Shown: positions 53,874-63,490, counted from the first letter of the stretch. The stretch is DNA of 64,000 nt from Nocardioides sp. URHA0032 (GCF_000620645.1 NZ_KK211160.1:438836-502835), one strand, 5' to 3'. Notes: generated by a model not told the origin, from the sequence alone. Made by a program: numbers and translations.

Positions 53874-55478
53874 ATGGGTTGGGTGCTGCTTGTCGTCCTC
53901 ATCAGCGCGGGCCTCGTCGTCGCGACACGAGGTCGCCGAGGACCCGCCCGGTCGGACCCAGCGCAACCTGCACCGCCGCGACACCATGCCCGGACCGTGC
54001 CTACATCGGCGACGCGACCTTTGACCTCCACCCGGCCGCGTTCGCCGGTGGCGCCAGCAGCGGCGCGGACTGCGGAGCGGTGGAACTCAGAAGGTCGCGA
54101 GATCCCATTCGCCGAGCCGGGGTTCGCGGGCCCAATGTTTCGCTACGGAGGCGCCACGGTCCGAGACGGCGTCGAGCATTTCGGTCCCTACGCGGTCATC
54201 GACTTCGAGACCACGGGGTTGTCCCCTCGCCGTGACCGGGTGGTCGAGGTTGCAATAGCACGGGTTGACGCGAATGGCCGGATCGAGGATGAGTTCGCCA
54301 CGTTGGTCAACCCGGTACGAGACGTTGGCCCGACGTTCATCCACGGCATCACCAACGCGCAGGTCAAGAACGCGCCGGTGTTCGCTGAGGTGGCTCCGGA
54401 ACTGCTCGCCCGTATGAGCGGCGCGGTCGTCGTCGCTCACAACGCAACCTTCGAAGAGGCGTTCCTGGCAGCCGAGCTGAAGCGAGCCGGTATTGACGTC
54501 GTCCCAGTCCCCGCGCTCTGCACCCTGTGGCTGGGTCGCCAGACGTTCGCGACGCCCAACTACAAGCTGGGCACGCTCGCCCGAGCCGGCGGCGTCCCGC
54601 TCGTCGACAAGCACGCCGCGCTCGGAGACGTCCGCGCCGTCAGCCGCCTTCTCCCGCAGATGACCGACAGGCTCAGCTCGCCCATGCGGTACTCCGTCAA
54701 GACACCAACCTGGCCGCCCACGAACCCGGCCCGCCCGTTGCCAGTGGTCACCCGGGCGGTCGCCCTGCGCAAGGGGACCGACGGCTGGATGCACACGCTG
54801 GTCTCCCGCCTGCCCGGGACCGGACTCGCACCCGACGACGCCGCGGCCGAGGCGTACCTTGACGCGCTTGCCGAGGTGCTCTCCGACGGTCGCCTGACGG
54901 GCGAGGAGGCCGACGCCCTGGCACACCTCGCCGGCTCCGCGGGCATGGGCGGCGCCCAGGTCATCGGGTTGAACGAACGGTTCCTCGACGGCCTCAAGGC
55001 GGCGGCCCTAGAGGACGACCTGCTCACCGCCGCCGAAATCAGGCAGCTGCGCACAGCGGCAAAGGCGCTCAGCCTGCCCGACTACTACGGCGACCTTCAG
55101 CCGACCGCCCCAACACCGGCGCCGCAGCCTGCACACGCCTCGGTCACGGCCGAGGGCGGAGCCGGGACGGACAATTCGATGGAAGCGCGCGGAGAGCGCG
55201 CGAGCCGAGCCCTGACCATGCAGCGGTCGGGCTCAAGCCGCGCCGAGATCGCCAGCTCCCTCGGCGTCGGCGTCGAGACGGTGAAGGCGCTGCTGCGCGA
55301 CGCGAAGTTCTCCGAGAACCCAGAGTCCGACCCGTCGCGCCTTTCCCTGGCACGGGACGCTCGCCAAGCACGCGACTCCGGTGTCACTCGAGACGTCTTC
55401 CAAAGCGACCTGCGGCTCACCTCCGGCAAGGCCACCGAGGCGTGGCGCGACGCGGCGATGCTCGCCGGTCGGCTCTAA
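53874..55478 (+). CDS. Membrane-anchored DEDDh exonuclease with TerB-like and HTH regions
   Basis: 534-residue protein. An N-terminal helix (residues 3-18) would hold it to the membrane. A DnaQ-like exonuclease domain follows (105-262): motif I YAVIDFETTGL (Asp110, Glu112), motif II AHNATFEEAFL where Glu194 takes the place of the usual Asp, and motif III KHAALGDVRAV (His247, Asp252). Residues about 310-400 hold two related helical units (DGRLTGEEADALAHLAG and EDDLLTAAEIRQL) like TerB. The end contains a HTH (SRAEIASSLGVGVETVKALL). Degradation of DNA or RNA is expected; the target is unknown. Confidence 0.75.
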   Translation: MGWVLLVVLISAGLVVATRGRRGPARSDPAQPAPPRHHARTVPTSATRPLTSTRPRSPVAPAAARTAERWNSEGREIPFAEPGFAGPMFRYGGATVRDGVEHFGPYAVIDFETTGLSPRRDRVVEVAIARVDANGRIEDEFATLVNPVRDVGPTFIHGITNAQVKNAPVFAEVAPELLARMSGAVVVAHNATFEEAFLAAELKRAGIDVVPVPALCTLWLGRQTFATPNYKLGTLARAGGVPLVDKHAALGDVRAVSRLLPQMTDRLSSPMRYSVKTPTWPPTNPARPLPVVTRAVALRKGTDGWMHTLVSRLPGTGLAPDDAAAEAYLDALAEVLSDGRLTGEEADALAHLAGSAGMGGAQVIGLNERFLDGLKAAALEDDLLTAAEIRQLRTAAKALSLPDYYGDLQPTAPTPAPQPAHASVTAEGGAGTDNSMEARGERASRALTMQRSGSSRAEIASSLGVGVETVKALLRDAKFSENPESDPSRLSLARDARQARDSGVTRDVFQSDLRLTSGKATEAWRDAAMLAGRL

Positions 55479-55660
55479 CTGGCGTGTCCCTCCGGGCCGG
55501 GCCAAGGCCGCCGTCGGGACCGCTGGCCCGACGCCCAGGAGGACCCCGATGACGACGCCGGGGCTGCACCGGTGGCGGCCGGCCTGGCGCTGATGACCGT
55601 GCATGGCCGCGACGACCTGACGCTCGTCAAACGGCAAGTCACCTTCGCGTAAGGCGGGTC

Positions 55661-56302
55661 ATGCCCGAGCCGAGGGAGCCGAGGGGAGCCGGAGCCGCAG
55701 CGGCGCGCGGCCATGAAGCCACCTCGCAGCCGCGGACGGCGGATAGGGACACCCAGTTTCGAGCGATTGCGCAGCCCACTCTCCGGCGCACCGTCCGGGC
55801 CGTGACCAACACATCTCTTGCGGCCGGGCCGCTTCCCACCGCACTCGTCCGCTGCCTTCAGCCCATGGCCTACACGGCGGACGGCCGCCCCGCTCAGGCG
55901 GGCATCCTGCTTCAGCACGGGCACGCCTCGACCTCAGCTCGGTTGGCGCCAAGGCCCCTTCGGGGACCGCTGAAGCTCTGCTTCTCCAACTCAACGCGCG
56001 CACTGGCTGCCACTGCCGCCGAACGTGGCGGATGGAGGTACTGCGAGGGTTACGCGTACGACCTGACCCAGGACCTCTTGTTTGAGCACGCCTGGCTGCT
56101 CGACCCCGACGGGACCGCCTGGGAAACGACATGGACCGACACAACAAACGTTGTCTATCTCGGGATGGCGTTCGATATGGACGAGCTGCTCGAATTGCTC
56201 GAAGAGTCCGACGAGCCGCTGCTCTTCGGAGACTGGGACCGTGGTTGGCCTTTGCTGCGCTCCCATTACGAGTGCTGCAGGCGTCTGTCGCCGCCTGAGT
56301 GA
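55661..56302 (+). CDS. Hypothetical protein, element-associated
   Basis: Up to 213 residues. The C-terminal half is well ordered: CFSNSTRALAATAAERGGWR, YCEGYAYD, FEHAWLLDPDGTAWETTW and VVYLGMAFDMDELLELLEES. This order resembles short uncharacterised proteins of phages and plasmids; no function is known to me. The first 60 residues are Arg/Ala-rich. AAGGCGGG before the ATG at 55661 supports that start, but GTG at 55802 is possible. The 182 nt before it show nothing. Confidence 0.5.
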   Translation: MPEPREPRGAGAAAARGHEATSQPRTADRDTQFRAIAQPTLRRTVRAVTNTSLAAGPLPTALVRCLQPMAYTADGRPAQAGILLQHGHASTSARLAPRPLRGPLKLCFSNSTRALAATAAERGGWRYCEGYAYDLTQDLLFEHAWLLDPDGTAWETTWTDTTNVVYLGMAFDMDELLELLEESDEPLLFGDWDRGWPLLRSHYECCRRLSPPE

Positions 56303-56460
56303 CTCATCTTGCGCGGCGCATTGGCGGCGGTGTGACGCGCCTTCGGGAGCGCGCTCGTCGCGCAAGTCCGGATGTCTTGCCGAACGCCGCTCAGCAAACG
56401 ACAAGCCATGGCGCTGCCATGCCTACGCCGCCCAGCCGGTGATCGCAGCCGCTAGCGACC

Positions 56461-57459
56461 CTATGGCTCCCGACGTAGTAAGGCCGCGACCTCTGCCAAC
56501 GCCGCGACAGATGGTGCACTCGCAGTTTCGTCGGACGCGCTCGCGGCGGGCGGAGATCCCAGCACGCGGCGCGCGAACTCCTCATGGATGCGCCATCTGG
56601 TCGGCGGATCATCAATCGGTGCCGTGAACGCCTCGAATGTCTTCAGCTGCATCTCGATCGTCTTTGCCCATGCGCTGCGCTCGGCATGTTGATTTCCCAG
56701 GCGCGCGAGATAAGCACCTAGCGCTAGAACGGCGGTCGTGACTAGGAGATGGGCTACCAAGTACGGCCACTGGGTGTCGCGCGGTTCGTCCTCAATAGTC
56801 GAGCTCAACCGCACTGCGATTGCGATCGATGTTGCAAAGAGCCCGGTTGCCAAGATCCGGTATGTCCACTTCGCTACATTTTGATTACTCGCCTCGGTCT
56901 TGAACTGCTGCGCCAAAGTCGCGTCGGCGGCGAGCCCCGCAGCCTTCTCCGCACTCTTCCGGGCGTCGTCAGCACTGCGTGCGTGCAAGTCGGCCTCGGC
57001 CGCCCGTGCCGCTGCGGTGGCGGTAAGCGCACGGAGGTGGGCGCGGAACCCGGCCGAGTTGCGAAGATCCCACCCACTGTTCAAGAGCTTCTCAAGCTTC
57101 GCTACGTCGACCGCGTCAACGTCATCGGTCGGCGGCCCGCCCCAACCACCGGTCATTGACCGGATTAGGTTCGCGAGCCGAGTCGTGAGCGCGTCGAGAG
57201 CAGCGTCAACCGAATGAGAAGGGTCGGGGTCGTCCGGAGTCTCGCCCATCTCTAGTCGCTTGCTGAGCGACTCCAGGACAGCGTCGCTATCCCAGTGCTT
57301 CGATGCACTCGTCCCTTCGACAGTTCGGTCGACCTCGGCAATCAAGTCGAGCATCGCTGAGAGCAGGCTTCGGAGCGCATCGTCTCGGAACGGACCCCAG
57401 TTGACGATGTCCAAGCTCCCGCGAAGGAGTTCGACGGGTGTCGCCTCGTCTGTTGGCAT
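56461..57459 (-). CDS. Two-TM protein with a cytosolic helical N-terminal half
   Basis: 332-residue protein with visibly lower GC than its neighbours. Residues 1-145 are soluble and helical, 145-195 form an alanine-rich coiled coil (AAEADLHARSADDARKSAEK), two membrane helices follow (about 199-219 and 232-253), and a helical C-terminal tail of about 75 residues ends with LAEVAALLRREP. No family is recognised. TATGCT (minus strand 57471-57466) is 6 nt before the ATG, a leaderless arrangement. The architecture is like that of membrane effectors or sensors of defence systems, but that is only an analogy. Confidence 0.6.
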   Translation of the reverse strand: MPTDEATPVELLRGSLDIVNWGPFRDDALRSLLSAMLDLIAEVDRTVEGTSASKHWDSDAVLESLSKRLEMGETPDDPDPSHSVDAALDALTTRLANLIRSMTGGWGGPPTDDVDAVDVAKLEKLLNSGWDLRNSAGFRAHLRALTATAAARAAEADLHARSADDARKSAEKAAGLAADATLAQQFKTEASNQNVAKWTYRILATGLFATSIAIAVRLSSTIEDEPRDTQWPYLVAHLLVTTAVLALGAYLARLGNQHAERSAWAKTIEMQLKTFEAFTAPIDDPPTRWRIHEEFARRVLGSPPAASASDETASAPSVAALAEVAALLRREP

Positions 57460-57590
57460 GTCGGGAGCATACGGATCTCAACGCGCCCGATGGCGAGTAG
57501 TTGCGGGCCCTGCCCTGCTTCGAGGCGATAGGAGTACACGCGGCGGTGTGACGCGCCCTGGAACGCCCTTAACCGCAACATGAACGGCGT

Positions 57591-58466
57591 TTAGACGCCG
57601 GTGCACAGGAAAGCGGGCGCGCCGAGTACCGGCCAGGACTCGACCGCGTCGCGGTCGGTGGTAGCGCCGGGGGTGGTGTCAAGCAGCTGGATGCCGAACC
57701 GATACGGCAGCATCGGGAGGGCGACGGTGACGGGGGCGCTCATGCCGGGCGTCAGTGTCGAAGAGGTGTAGATGTGCTCGTCGTCGGCGGTAAAGGAGAT
57801 GGTTGCGGAGGACCCGTCGGCGGAGATGTCTCCGACGCCGAGGACTGCCGTGAACGACTTGCAATGCCGTCCGGGCGTGAACCGGCTCTCCCATGTCCCA
57901 GCGTGGGAGTACGTGGCGGCTCCCCAACCGGTGTACGCGACGCCGTTGATCGTGGTGGTCCCGAAGCCGGTGCCGCCGGTGGTGTAGTACGGGTCATACT
58001 CCGACAGCGGAATCCAGCGCCACACCGTCACAGTCACGGGCCTGGAGACGGCAGGCTTGGCGGTCTTTTTATAGGCGACCGCCACGCGGTACCGCTCGCT
58101 GTTGAGGTCGGCAGCGACCAACTTGAACGGAACCTTGCCCCTGTGTCCAACCTTGACGGCCTTGACTGGATCCCACCCCGCCGGGTCCCAGCCGTACAGG
58201 GACGGGTGCCATTTCTCCAAGGTCGCCCGCGTGGCCGTCGCTGCCGACCTGAGTGTGGCGGTCAAGGTGTATCGGTCACCCTCCTCGACATTCTTCGCAG
58301 ACGAGGTCAGCGCGGGCTCGGCGACCGACGCGGCCGACGCCGCGGCAGCCTGCGCAGCCGGGGCCGTTGGGCCGGTTGACGCGTCCGCCGGGTCGGAGAA
58401 CGCCCCCGACCACGCCAACGTCACCAGAAAGCCGAAGATCGCTGCCGTCGCACGCACCCGCGTCAC
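57591..58466 (-). CDS. Secreted protein with NPCBM-like C-terminal domain
   Basis: 291-residue exported protein. A signal peptide spans about residues 1-29 (FLVTLAWSGAFSDPADAS). An Ala-rich linker leads to an Ig-like or bacterial adhesion-type strand region (RYTLTATLRSAATATRATLE, RYRVAVAYKKTAKPAV). Residues about 180-290 resemble an NPCBM/carbohydrate-binding-like jelly roll (RHCKSFTAVLGVGD, ATISFTADDEHIYTSST, YRFGIQLLDTTPG). The GTG at 58466 follows GGGGGAG. It is divergent from the large NTPase gene. Confidence 0.65.
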   Translation of the reverse strand: MTRVRATAAIFGFLVTLAWSGAFSDPADASTGPTAPAAQAAAASAASVAEPALTSSAKNVEEGDRYTLTATLRSAATATRATLEKWHPSLYGWDPAGWDPVKAVKVGHRGKVPFKLVAADLNSERYRVAVAYKKTAKPAVSRPVTVTVWRWIPLSEYDPYYTTGGTGFGTTTINGVAYTGWGAATYSHAGTWESRFTPGRHCKSFTAVLGVGDISADGSSATISFTADDEHIYTSSTLTPGMSAPVTVALPMLPYRFGIQLLDTTPGATTDRDAVESWPVLGAPAFLCTGV

Positions 58467-58935
58467 TACATGCTCCCCCGTCGCAGCCCGAATCTCCGAT
58501 ACGGATTCAGTATCGGTCTCGCGCCGTCAGAACGTGAGCGAACCGCGCGATTCACCTAGCAGCGGAGATCAGGTCGCCGTCCAGCGCACAGTTTGAAGCA
58601 ACCGGGACAGGGCGCGGGGCATCCGCTCATCGGCCAGAATCGGTCGCTTCGCGCCGTGTTGACAGGCGGCGAAAAGACGCGGTGTCCGGGGTGACATAGC
58701 CGGCGCGACCCATCGAGATTCAGCGTCCGGGTGTGGATCTCCGGTCGATCGCGAGGGAGCCGGACATCCCCGGCCAGCCGCGCTCCGGGGTCGCCAAAGC
58801 GCCAACGGGCGTCGGTGGACGCGACTAATCTGACGCCGTTGCGTCAGCGCGAGCCGAGGCCTTGCGGTCACTGCCCGGGCGGCTCCTGCGAGCAGGGTGC
58901 GACTCGTAGGCTGACGCGCGCTCAAAGGGGGCACA
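58467..58935. other. Divergent regulatory spacer with three palindromic elements
   Basis: No gene is seen in this 469-nt space. CCGATAC (58496-58502) and GTATCGG (58510-58516) are a perfect 7-bp inverted repeat just upstream of the secreted-protein gene. TAATCT (58826-58831) overlaps a second perfect inverted repeat, CTGACGC (58830-58836) and GCGTCAG (58841-58847). A third CTGACGC lies at 58911-58917, touching TAGGCT (58907-58912), 24 nt before the NTPase GTG. These look like operator sites for both flanking genes. Confidence 0.5.
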
Positions 58936-61900
58936 GTGATCAACGGTTCTGGCCAGGACAACCACGAGTCGGAGACCCCTGACGAGCACAGCGCGGGGTC
59001 GGGTAACCCGCAGAACTCGGACGCCGCCGCGGACACTGACCACGGTGCCGCGCACGACGGCGAGCCGGACGGCGCCGAGGACGAGGACGAGGGCGGCGAG
59101 GAGGACGAGGGCTCTAGGTCGGCCGACGTGCCGTTGCGCTCCCTGACTCCGCACTACGAGGAAGAGCACCACGAGACGTACCTGCTGCGCCTCGAGGAGG
59201 CCCTGAAGGACCCCCGCAACCACAACATCGCGCTCACGGGCCGGTACGGCGCGGGCAAGTCGAGCGTGCTCGACAAGTTCGAGGAGAACCACCGCAAGGC
59301 GACGCAGCGGCTGGCGATCTCGACCCTGGCTCCTGGTGAGCCGAACGAGTCGACGACGAACCGCATTCAGAAGGAGATCGTCAAGCAGCTCCTCTACGGG
59401 GCGTCCCGCAAGGTCGGGAAGAACTCACGCTTCAGTCGGATCGCGGTCTTGTCGAAGCGGCGGGTGTTCGCCGAGGCGGTGGGGGTCGTCGGCGCCGTCG
59501 CTCTGGTGCTCCTGATCTTCGGGTGGTTGCCGGAGCTCCACTGGCCGGACTCGGACGCTGACGGGTGGAAGCGCGCGGCCGCGTGGGGTGTCGTTGCTGC
59601 GGTGGCGGTGGCGGTGGTCGCGGCCGTCAGGGTGATGACGTACGGGTGGTTCATCTCGGACGTGGGGGCCGGCGGTGCGACGGTGACGTTGACGTCGAAG
59701 GAGTCGTCGTCGACGTTCTTCGACAAGTACCTCGACGAGATCGTCTACTACTTCGACCGTGAGTCGAAGGACATCGTGATCTTCGAGGACTTGGACCGGT
59801 TCGAGGAACCGGGCATCTTCGAAGCCGTTCGCGAGCTCAACATTCTGCTCAACGACACCCCGCACCGGCGTGCGCGACGCCGTGGTCGCGCACCGGGCCG
59901 GTGGCTTCACTGGGTACTGATGAAGCTGCCTGGTGACGTGCCCGGACGGCTCGCGGAGAAGCTGCCGGCGAAGTGGTCTCGGCGTCTGCTGGGGCTCGGG
60001 GTTCCGTTGCGGTTCGTGTACGCCGTGAAGGACTCGATGTTCGAGAAGCTCGGCGCGGACACGAAGAAGCTCGCGGCCGCCGGGGAGGCTGCGGCGGCGG
60101 AGACGTTACGAGCGAACCGCACGAAGTTCTTCGACATCGTCATCCCGATCGTGCCGTTCATCTCGCACCGCAACGCCCGCGAGCTGCTCTCGGACCTTCT
60201 TGAGGAGTCCGCCATCACCGGCATCGACCGTGCCCTGGTGGGTCTGGTCTCTCAGAACTCGACGGACATGCGGCTCCTGCGCAACATGTGCAATGAATAC
60301 CTGGTGTTCGCGGAGCGGCTGTTGGAGTCGAAGGACACGGCGCCGGGGTTGGAGCCGTCGAAGCTGTTCGCGTTGGTCGCGTACAAGAACTTCCACCTCG
60401 AGGACTTCGAGAACATCTCGCGACGCGCCAGTGACCTGGACCGGCTCTACGACTTCCACCAGCAGCTGGTGCGGAAGGCGGTCGCGGCCAACGAGAAGCG
60501 GGTGCGTGACCTTAGGGTCGGTCGGGGGCGGCGCCGCACCCAGGCGGCTGTGGCCCAGCGTGTTGGGGATCGGCTGACTCGGTACGTTCAGGCAGTCCAC
60601 GGGGGGTCGAGCTACAGCGGATGGCCCTACCTGACGCTCACCGTCGGGTCGGCGTCGTTCGAGCTCAACGACGTCACGGGGTACGAGTTCTGGGGCGCGG
60701 TCGCCGACGCGGAGTCGATCGTGGTTGCGGCCTCCCCGAACGCACAGGGCGGCCAGAAGTACAACGTGCTGACCATGGCGCGCGCAGACCTCGAGGTCGT
60801 GGTCCCGGAAGGCCTGGACGGCACCCAGTGGAACGCCATCGACGAGGAGGCGGCCCGCGTCGAGCTGGCACAGCTGGGTGTCGACATCGAGCGGTTGCGC
60901 AGCGCTGACTTCAAGGACCTGGCCACGATGTCGTCCCACAAGCTCAACGTCCCTGTGGGCTTGCCGAGGTCGAAGAAGGCGAAGTCCGACGACGCGGGCG
61001 AGGTGACGTTTGCCGAGCAGACGTTCGCTCAGCTCGTGAAGTCCACGATGAAGTCGCAGCTGGCCCGGGACCTGGTCTTGCGCGGCTACCTGGACCGGAA
61101 CTTCTCCCTGTACGCCGCCCAGTTCTACGGCCACTTCTCCGGCACCGACGTAGCGAACTTCATGGTTCACCACGTCCAGGCGAACACGATGAACGTCGAC
61201 TACAAGCTCAGCCGCCCCGGCGCCGTCGAGAACCTCCTCGCCGAGACTGAGGAGGTCGGCGAGGAGCTCACCGACACCGTCGCCGCGTACAACATCGACA
61301 TCGTCAACTACCTCCTTGCCACCGATCACCCCGGTGCGAACCGCATGATCAAGCGGCTCGTGACCGACCACGACGATGACGCCGCCACGTTCCTGACCGC
61401 CTACCTGACCTCCGGGAAGGAACGCGAGGCGCTCGTCGGCCGCCTCGCCGCACAACCGTGGCCGATCGTGTTCCAGTACCTCGTCACCGACCCCGACGTG
61501 CCCGACGAGGCGCGCCCAGCGCTCGTCGGCGCTGCGCTCGCGGCCGCCGTCGGCGACGTCCCGTACGAGCTGGGCGAGAAGGTCCGCGAGTTCATCACCG
61601 CCAACTACACCGACATGCCCGCATTCATTGAACCGCTGCCCGAGGACGCGATCGGGGCGGTCGTCGCGCTTCTGGAACGCACCGGTGTTCGCCTGCCCGA
61701 CCTGTCCGCCATCGACGACGATCTCTGCGACGTCATCGTCGAGCACGACCGGTACACGCTGACCGGTGAGAACCTGCGCGCCGCGCTCGGCGTCGACGGT
61801 GCGGTGTCGCTCGACGCCGTCCTCGCCAACGACACCGTGTACGAGCACTGCCTGACCAACCCGGGCGCGTACCTGACCGCTGTCGAGCAGGACCCGAAGA

Positions 61901-62937
61901 CCAAGCGCACCGTTCGCACCCCGAAGATCCTGGTGAAGGTCCTCAAGGACGCCGTCGAGCAGTGGAGCGAGGATCAGCTCGCAAACCACCTTCACGACCT
62001 AGTCGTCGGCGCATCGCCGAAGGCACGGATTCCGCAGCTGCGGGCCGTCCCGGACGCCACCTGGGCCGAGCTCGCCGCCGCGGGTCTGTTCGACGCCACG
62101 CTGGCCAACGTCGAGCGGTACCGCGCGCACGTTGGTGGGGAGATCGATGCCGACCTCGCCGGGCTCCTGGAAGCGGCCGCAACGATCGACGACGTCGATG
62201 ATGGCAGCGGTGAGGAGTTCGACCCGGTCGCGGCCGCGGTCGCTGTCCTCAACGCGACCACGTTCTCCTCAACGGCTGTGCGCGTCGCGCTGGCCGCAAG
62301 CCTCGGCGCCGAGTTCCCTCTGCCCGTCGCCGACATCACGCCCGAGCCGAGCGACCTGTTCGCGCGCATGCTGACCGCAGGCATAGTCGCCGACGAGGCG
62401 GAGTCGTTCGAGCACTTCCACACAGCCGGATGGGACGCGATCAAGCCCGCCATCAAGGCCTCGTCCGACATCGCCACGTTCCTGACCCCGGCACTGGTGG
62501 ACGGCATGGTCGACAAGGTCCTCACCAACACCACCGGTCGCGACAAGCTCGGCGACAAGATCGTCTCCAACGTCGAGGCGTACGTCCCCGGCCCCGACAC
62601 CGACGCCCTGCGGGCGGTGGCCGAGTACGCCGTCGAGCACGGAATCGCGCTCCAACCGGCCACGGTTGCCCGGGTCGCGGCTGCTCAGCCGGGCAAGGCG
62701 GAGCAGGTCATTCGTCTCCTTGCCGCCGCCGTTCCGATCGCGTCCGCGCAGCAGGTCGTGGAGGTGTTCACGGCGCTCGGCGCCGAGTACGCGAAGGTCC
62801 TCACCCCAGGGAAGAAGTTCCACGTCGGCAAGGACGACGCCCACACGGCCGTGCTGACGACCCTTCGTGAGGGTGGTGTCGTCAAGCAGTTCCGGAAGAG
62901 GATGGGCAAGGACATCTACGACGTGACGGCGATCTGA
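58936..62937 (+). CDS. YobI-like membrane P-loop NTPase
   Basis: 1333-residue protein. An acidic, low-complexity head (1-65) is followed by the YobI-type start LTPHYEEEHHETYLLRLEEAL, Walker A TGRYGAGKSS (101-110), two membrane helices (about 179-197 and 214-234) inserted between the Walker motifs, and Walker B DIVIFEDLDRFEEPGIFEAV (279-298). A sensor-like part (FVYAVKDSMFEKL, then RTKFFDIVIPIVPFISHRNA) completes the ATPase. The remaining 800 residues are helical repeats without a known domain. It resembles B. subtilis YobI and KAP-type membrane NTPases, a group suspected of roles in conflict or defence but with no settled function. The GTG at 58936 has AAGGGGG 5-6 nt upstream. Confidence 0.8.
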   Translation: MINGSGQDNHESETPDEHSAGSGNPQNSDAAADTDHGAAHDGEPDGAEDEDEGGEEDEGSRSADVPLRSLTPHYEEEHHETYLLRLEEALKDPRNHNIALTGRYGAGKSSVLDKFEENHRKATQRLAISTLAPGEPNESTTNRIQKEIVKQLLYGASRKVGKNSRFSRIAVLSKRRVFAEAVGVVGAVALVLLIFGWLPELHWPDSDADGWKRAAAWGVVAAVAVAVVAAVRVMTYGWFISDVGAGGATVTLTSKESSSTFFDKYLDEIVYYFDRESKDIVIFEDLDRFEEPGIFEAVRELNILLNDTPHRRARRRGRAPGRWLHWVLMKLPGDVPGRLAEKLPAKWSRRLLGLGVPLRFVYAVKDSMFEKLGADTKKLAAAGEAAAAETLRANRTKFFDIVIPIVPFISHRNARELLSDLLEESAITGIDRALVGLVSQNSTDMRLLRNMCNEYLVFAERLLESKDTAPGLEPSKLFALVAYKNFHLEDFENISRRASDLDRLYDFHQQLVRKAVAANEKRVRDLRVGRGRRRTQAAVAQRVGDRLTRYVQAVHGGSSYSGWPYLTLTVGSASFELNDVTGYEFWGAVADAESIVVAASPNAQGGQKYNVLTMARADLEVVVPEGLDGTQWNAIDEEAARVELAQLGVDIERLRSADFKDLATMSSHKLNVPVGLPRSKKAKSDDAGEVTFAEQTFAQLVKSTMKSQLARDLVLRGYLDRNFSLYAAQFYGHFSGTDVANFMVHHVQANTMNVDYKLSRPGAVENLLAETEEVGEELTDTVAAYNIDIVNYLLATDHPGANRMIKRLVTDHDDDAATFLTAYLTSGKEREALVGRLAAQPWPIVFQYLVTDPDVPDEARPALVGAALAAAVGDVPYELGEKVREFITANYTDMPAFIEPLPEDAIGAVVALLERTGVRLPDLSAIDDDLCDVIVEHDRYTLTGENLRAALGVDGAVSLDAVLANDTVYEHCLTNPGAYLTAVEQDPKTKRTVRTPKILVKVLKDAVEQWSEDQLANHLHDLVVGASPKARIPQLRAVPDATWAELAAAGLFDATLANVERYRAHVGGEIDADLAGLLEAAATIDDVDDGSGEEFDPVAAAVAVLNATTFSSTAVRVALAASLGAEFPLPVADITPEPSDLFARMLTAGIVADEAESFEHFHTAGWDAIKPAIKASSDIATFLTPALVDGMVDKVLTNTTGRDKLGDKIVSNVEAYVPGPDTDALRAVAEYAVEHGIALQPATVARVAAAQPGKAEQVIRLLAAAVPIASAQQVVEVFTALGAEYAKVLTPGKKFHVGKDDAHTAVLTTLREGGVVKQFRKRMGKDIYDVTAI

Positions 62938-63119
62938 CCTCACCCCGCCGCACCACCCCGGGCAGATCCACATCGCGACCCGGGAACGAGGTTCGGAGTG
63001 AGTCTCGTTTGATTCAGAGCCTGAGTGTTGAACGCGCTCAACGCCGGGTATCGAGGTGTAACCGCGTTCGTGGCAGACCGAGATGCGTCTTAGTGGGCGG
63101 GATTGCGCGGGCGATCTGG

Positions 63120-63310
63120 TCAGTCGGTTACTGGCAGCTGGGCTTGCCGTGCCAGCCCACGGGGCGTGAGCTCGGCGCCGGTGCGGTAGTAGCGGTTGAG
63201 CACCGTCGCCTCGTTCTCCCGCCCGCCGAGGGGCCATGAGCATCCCGAGGTCGGCCTGGTAGAGGTTGATGGCGACCCGAGCGAACCGCAGGAGTGCCAG
63301 GTCAGCACAG
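63120..63310 (-). pseudogene. Frameshifted remnant of an unidentified gene
   Basis: One minus-strand frame reads LALLRFARVAINLYQADLGM (about 63310-63240) and another, one base off, continues ENEATVLNRYYRTGAELTPR and on to a stop at 63120. Both pieces have protein-like composition, while the surrounding frames do not. The switch is in the G-rich run near 63220-63235. The family is not recognised. Confidence 0.35.
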
Positions 63311-63438
63311 CGGGGGTGCGTTCACGGGTCTCGCGGTGATACCGCCTGGTCAGGCGCGCGCGGTGCGGACTCCTCTGCGGGCGCGGCCGACGGAGGTGTA
63401 GACGAGGGTCCCTTCGGCGTGCTGATCAACGATCTCAG

Positions 63439-63490
63439 CGCCCGTGAGCCGGGCATTCTTGTTCCGCCCGTGAGCCGGGCATTCTTGTTC
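63439..63490. repeat. Perfect 26-bp tandem duplication
   Basis: Two identical 26-bp units at 63439-63464 and 63465-63490 begin CGCCCGTGAGCCGGGCATTC and end TTGTTC. Each holds the small inverted element GCCCGTGAGCCGGGC. No gene covers it. Confidence 0.8.

Noticed and set aside
62269..63243. Long minus-strand frame covering the end of the NTPase gene
   Set aside because: It runs antisense to the well-supported NTPase C terminus; only its first part (before 63240) contributes to the frameshifted remnant.
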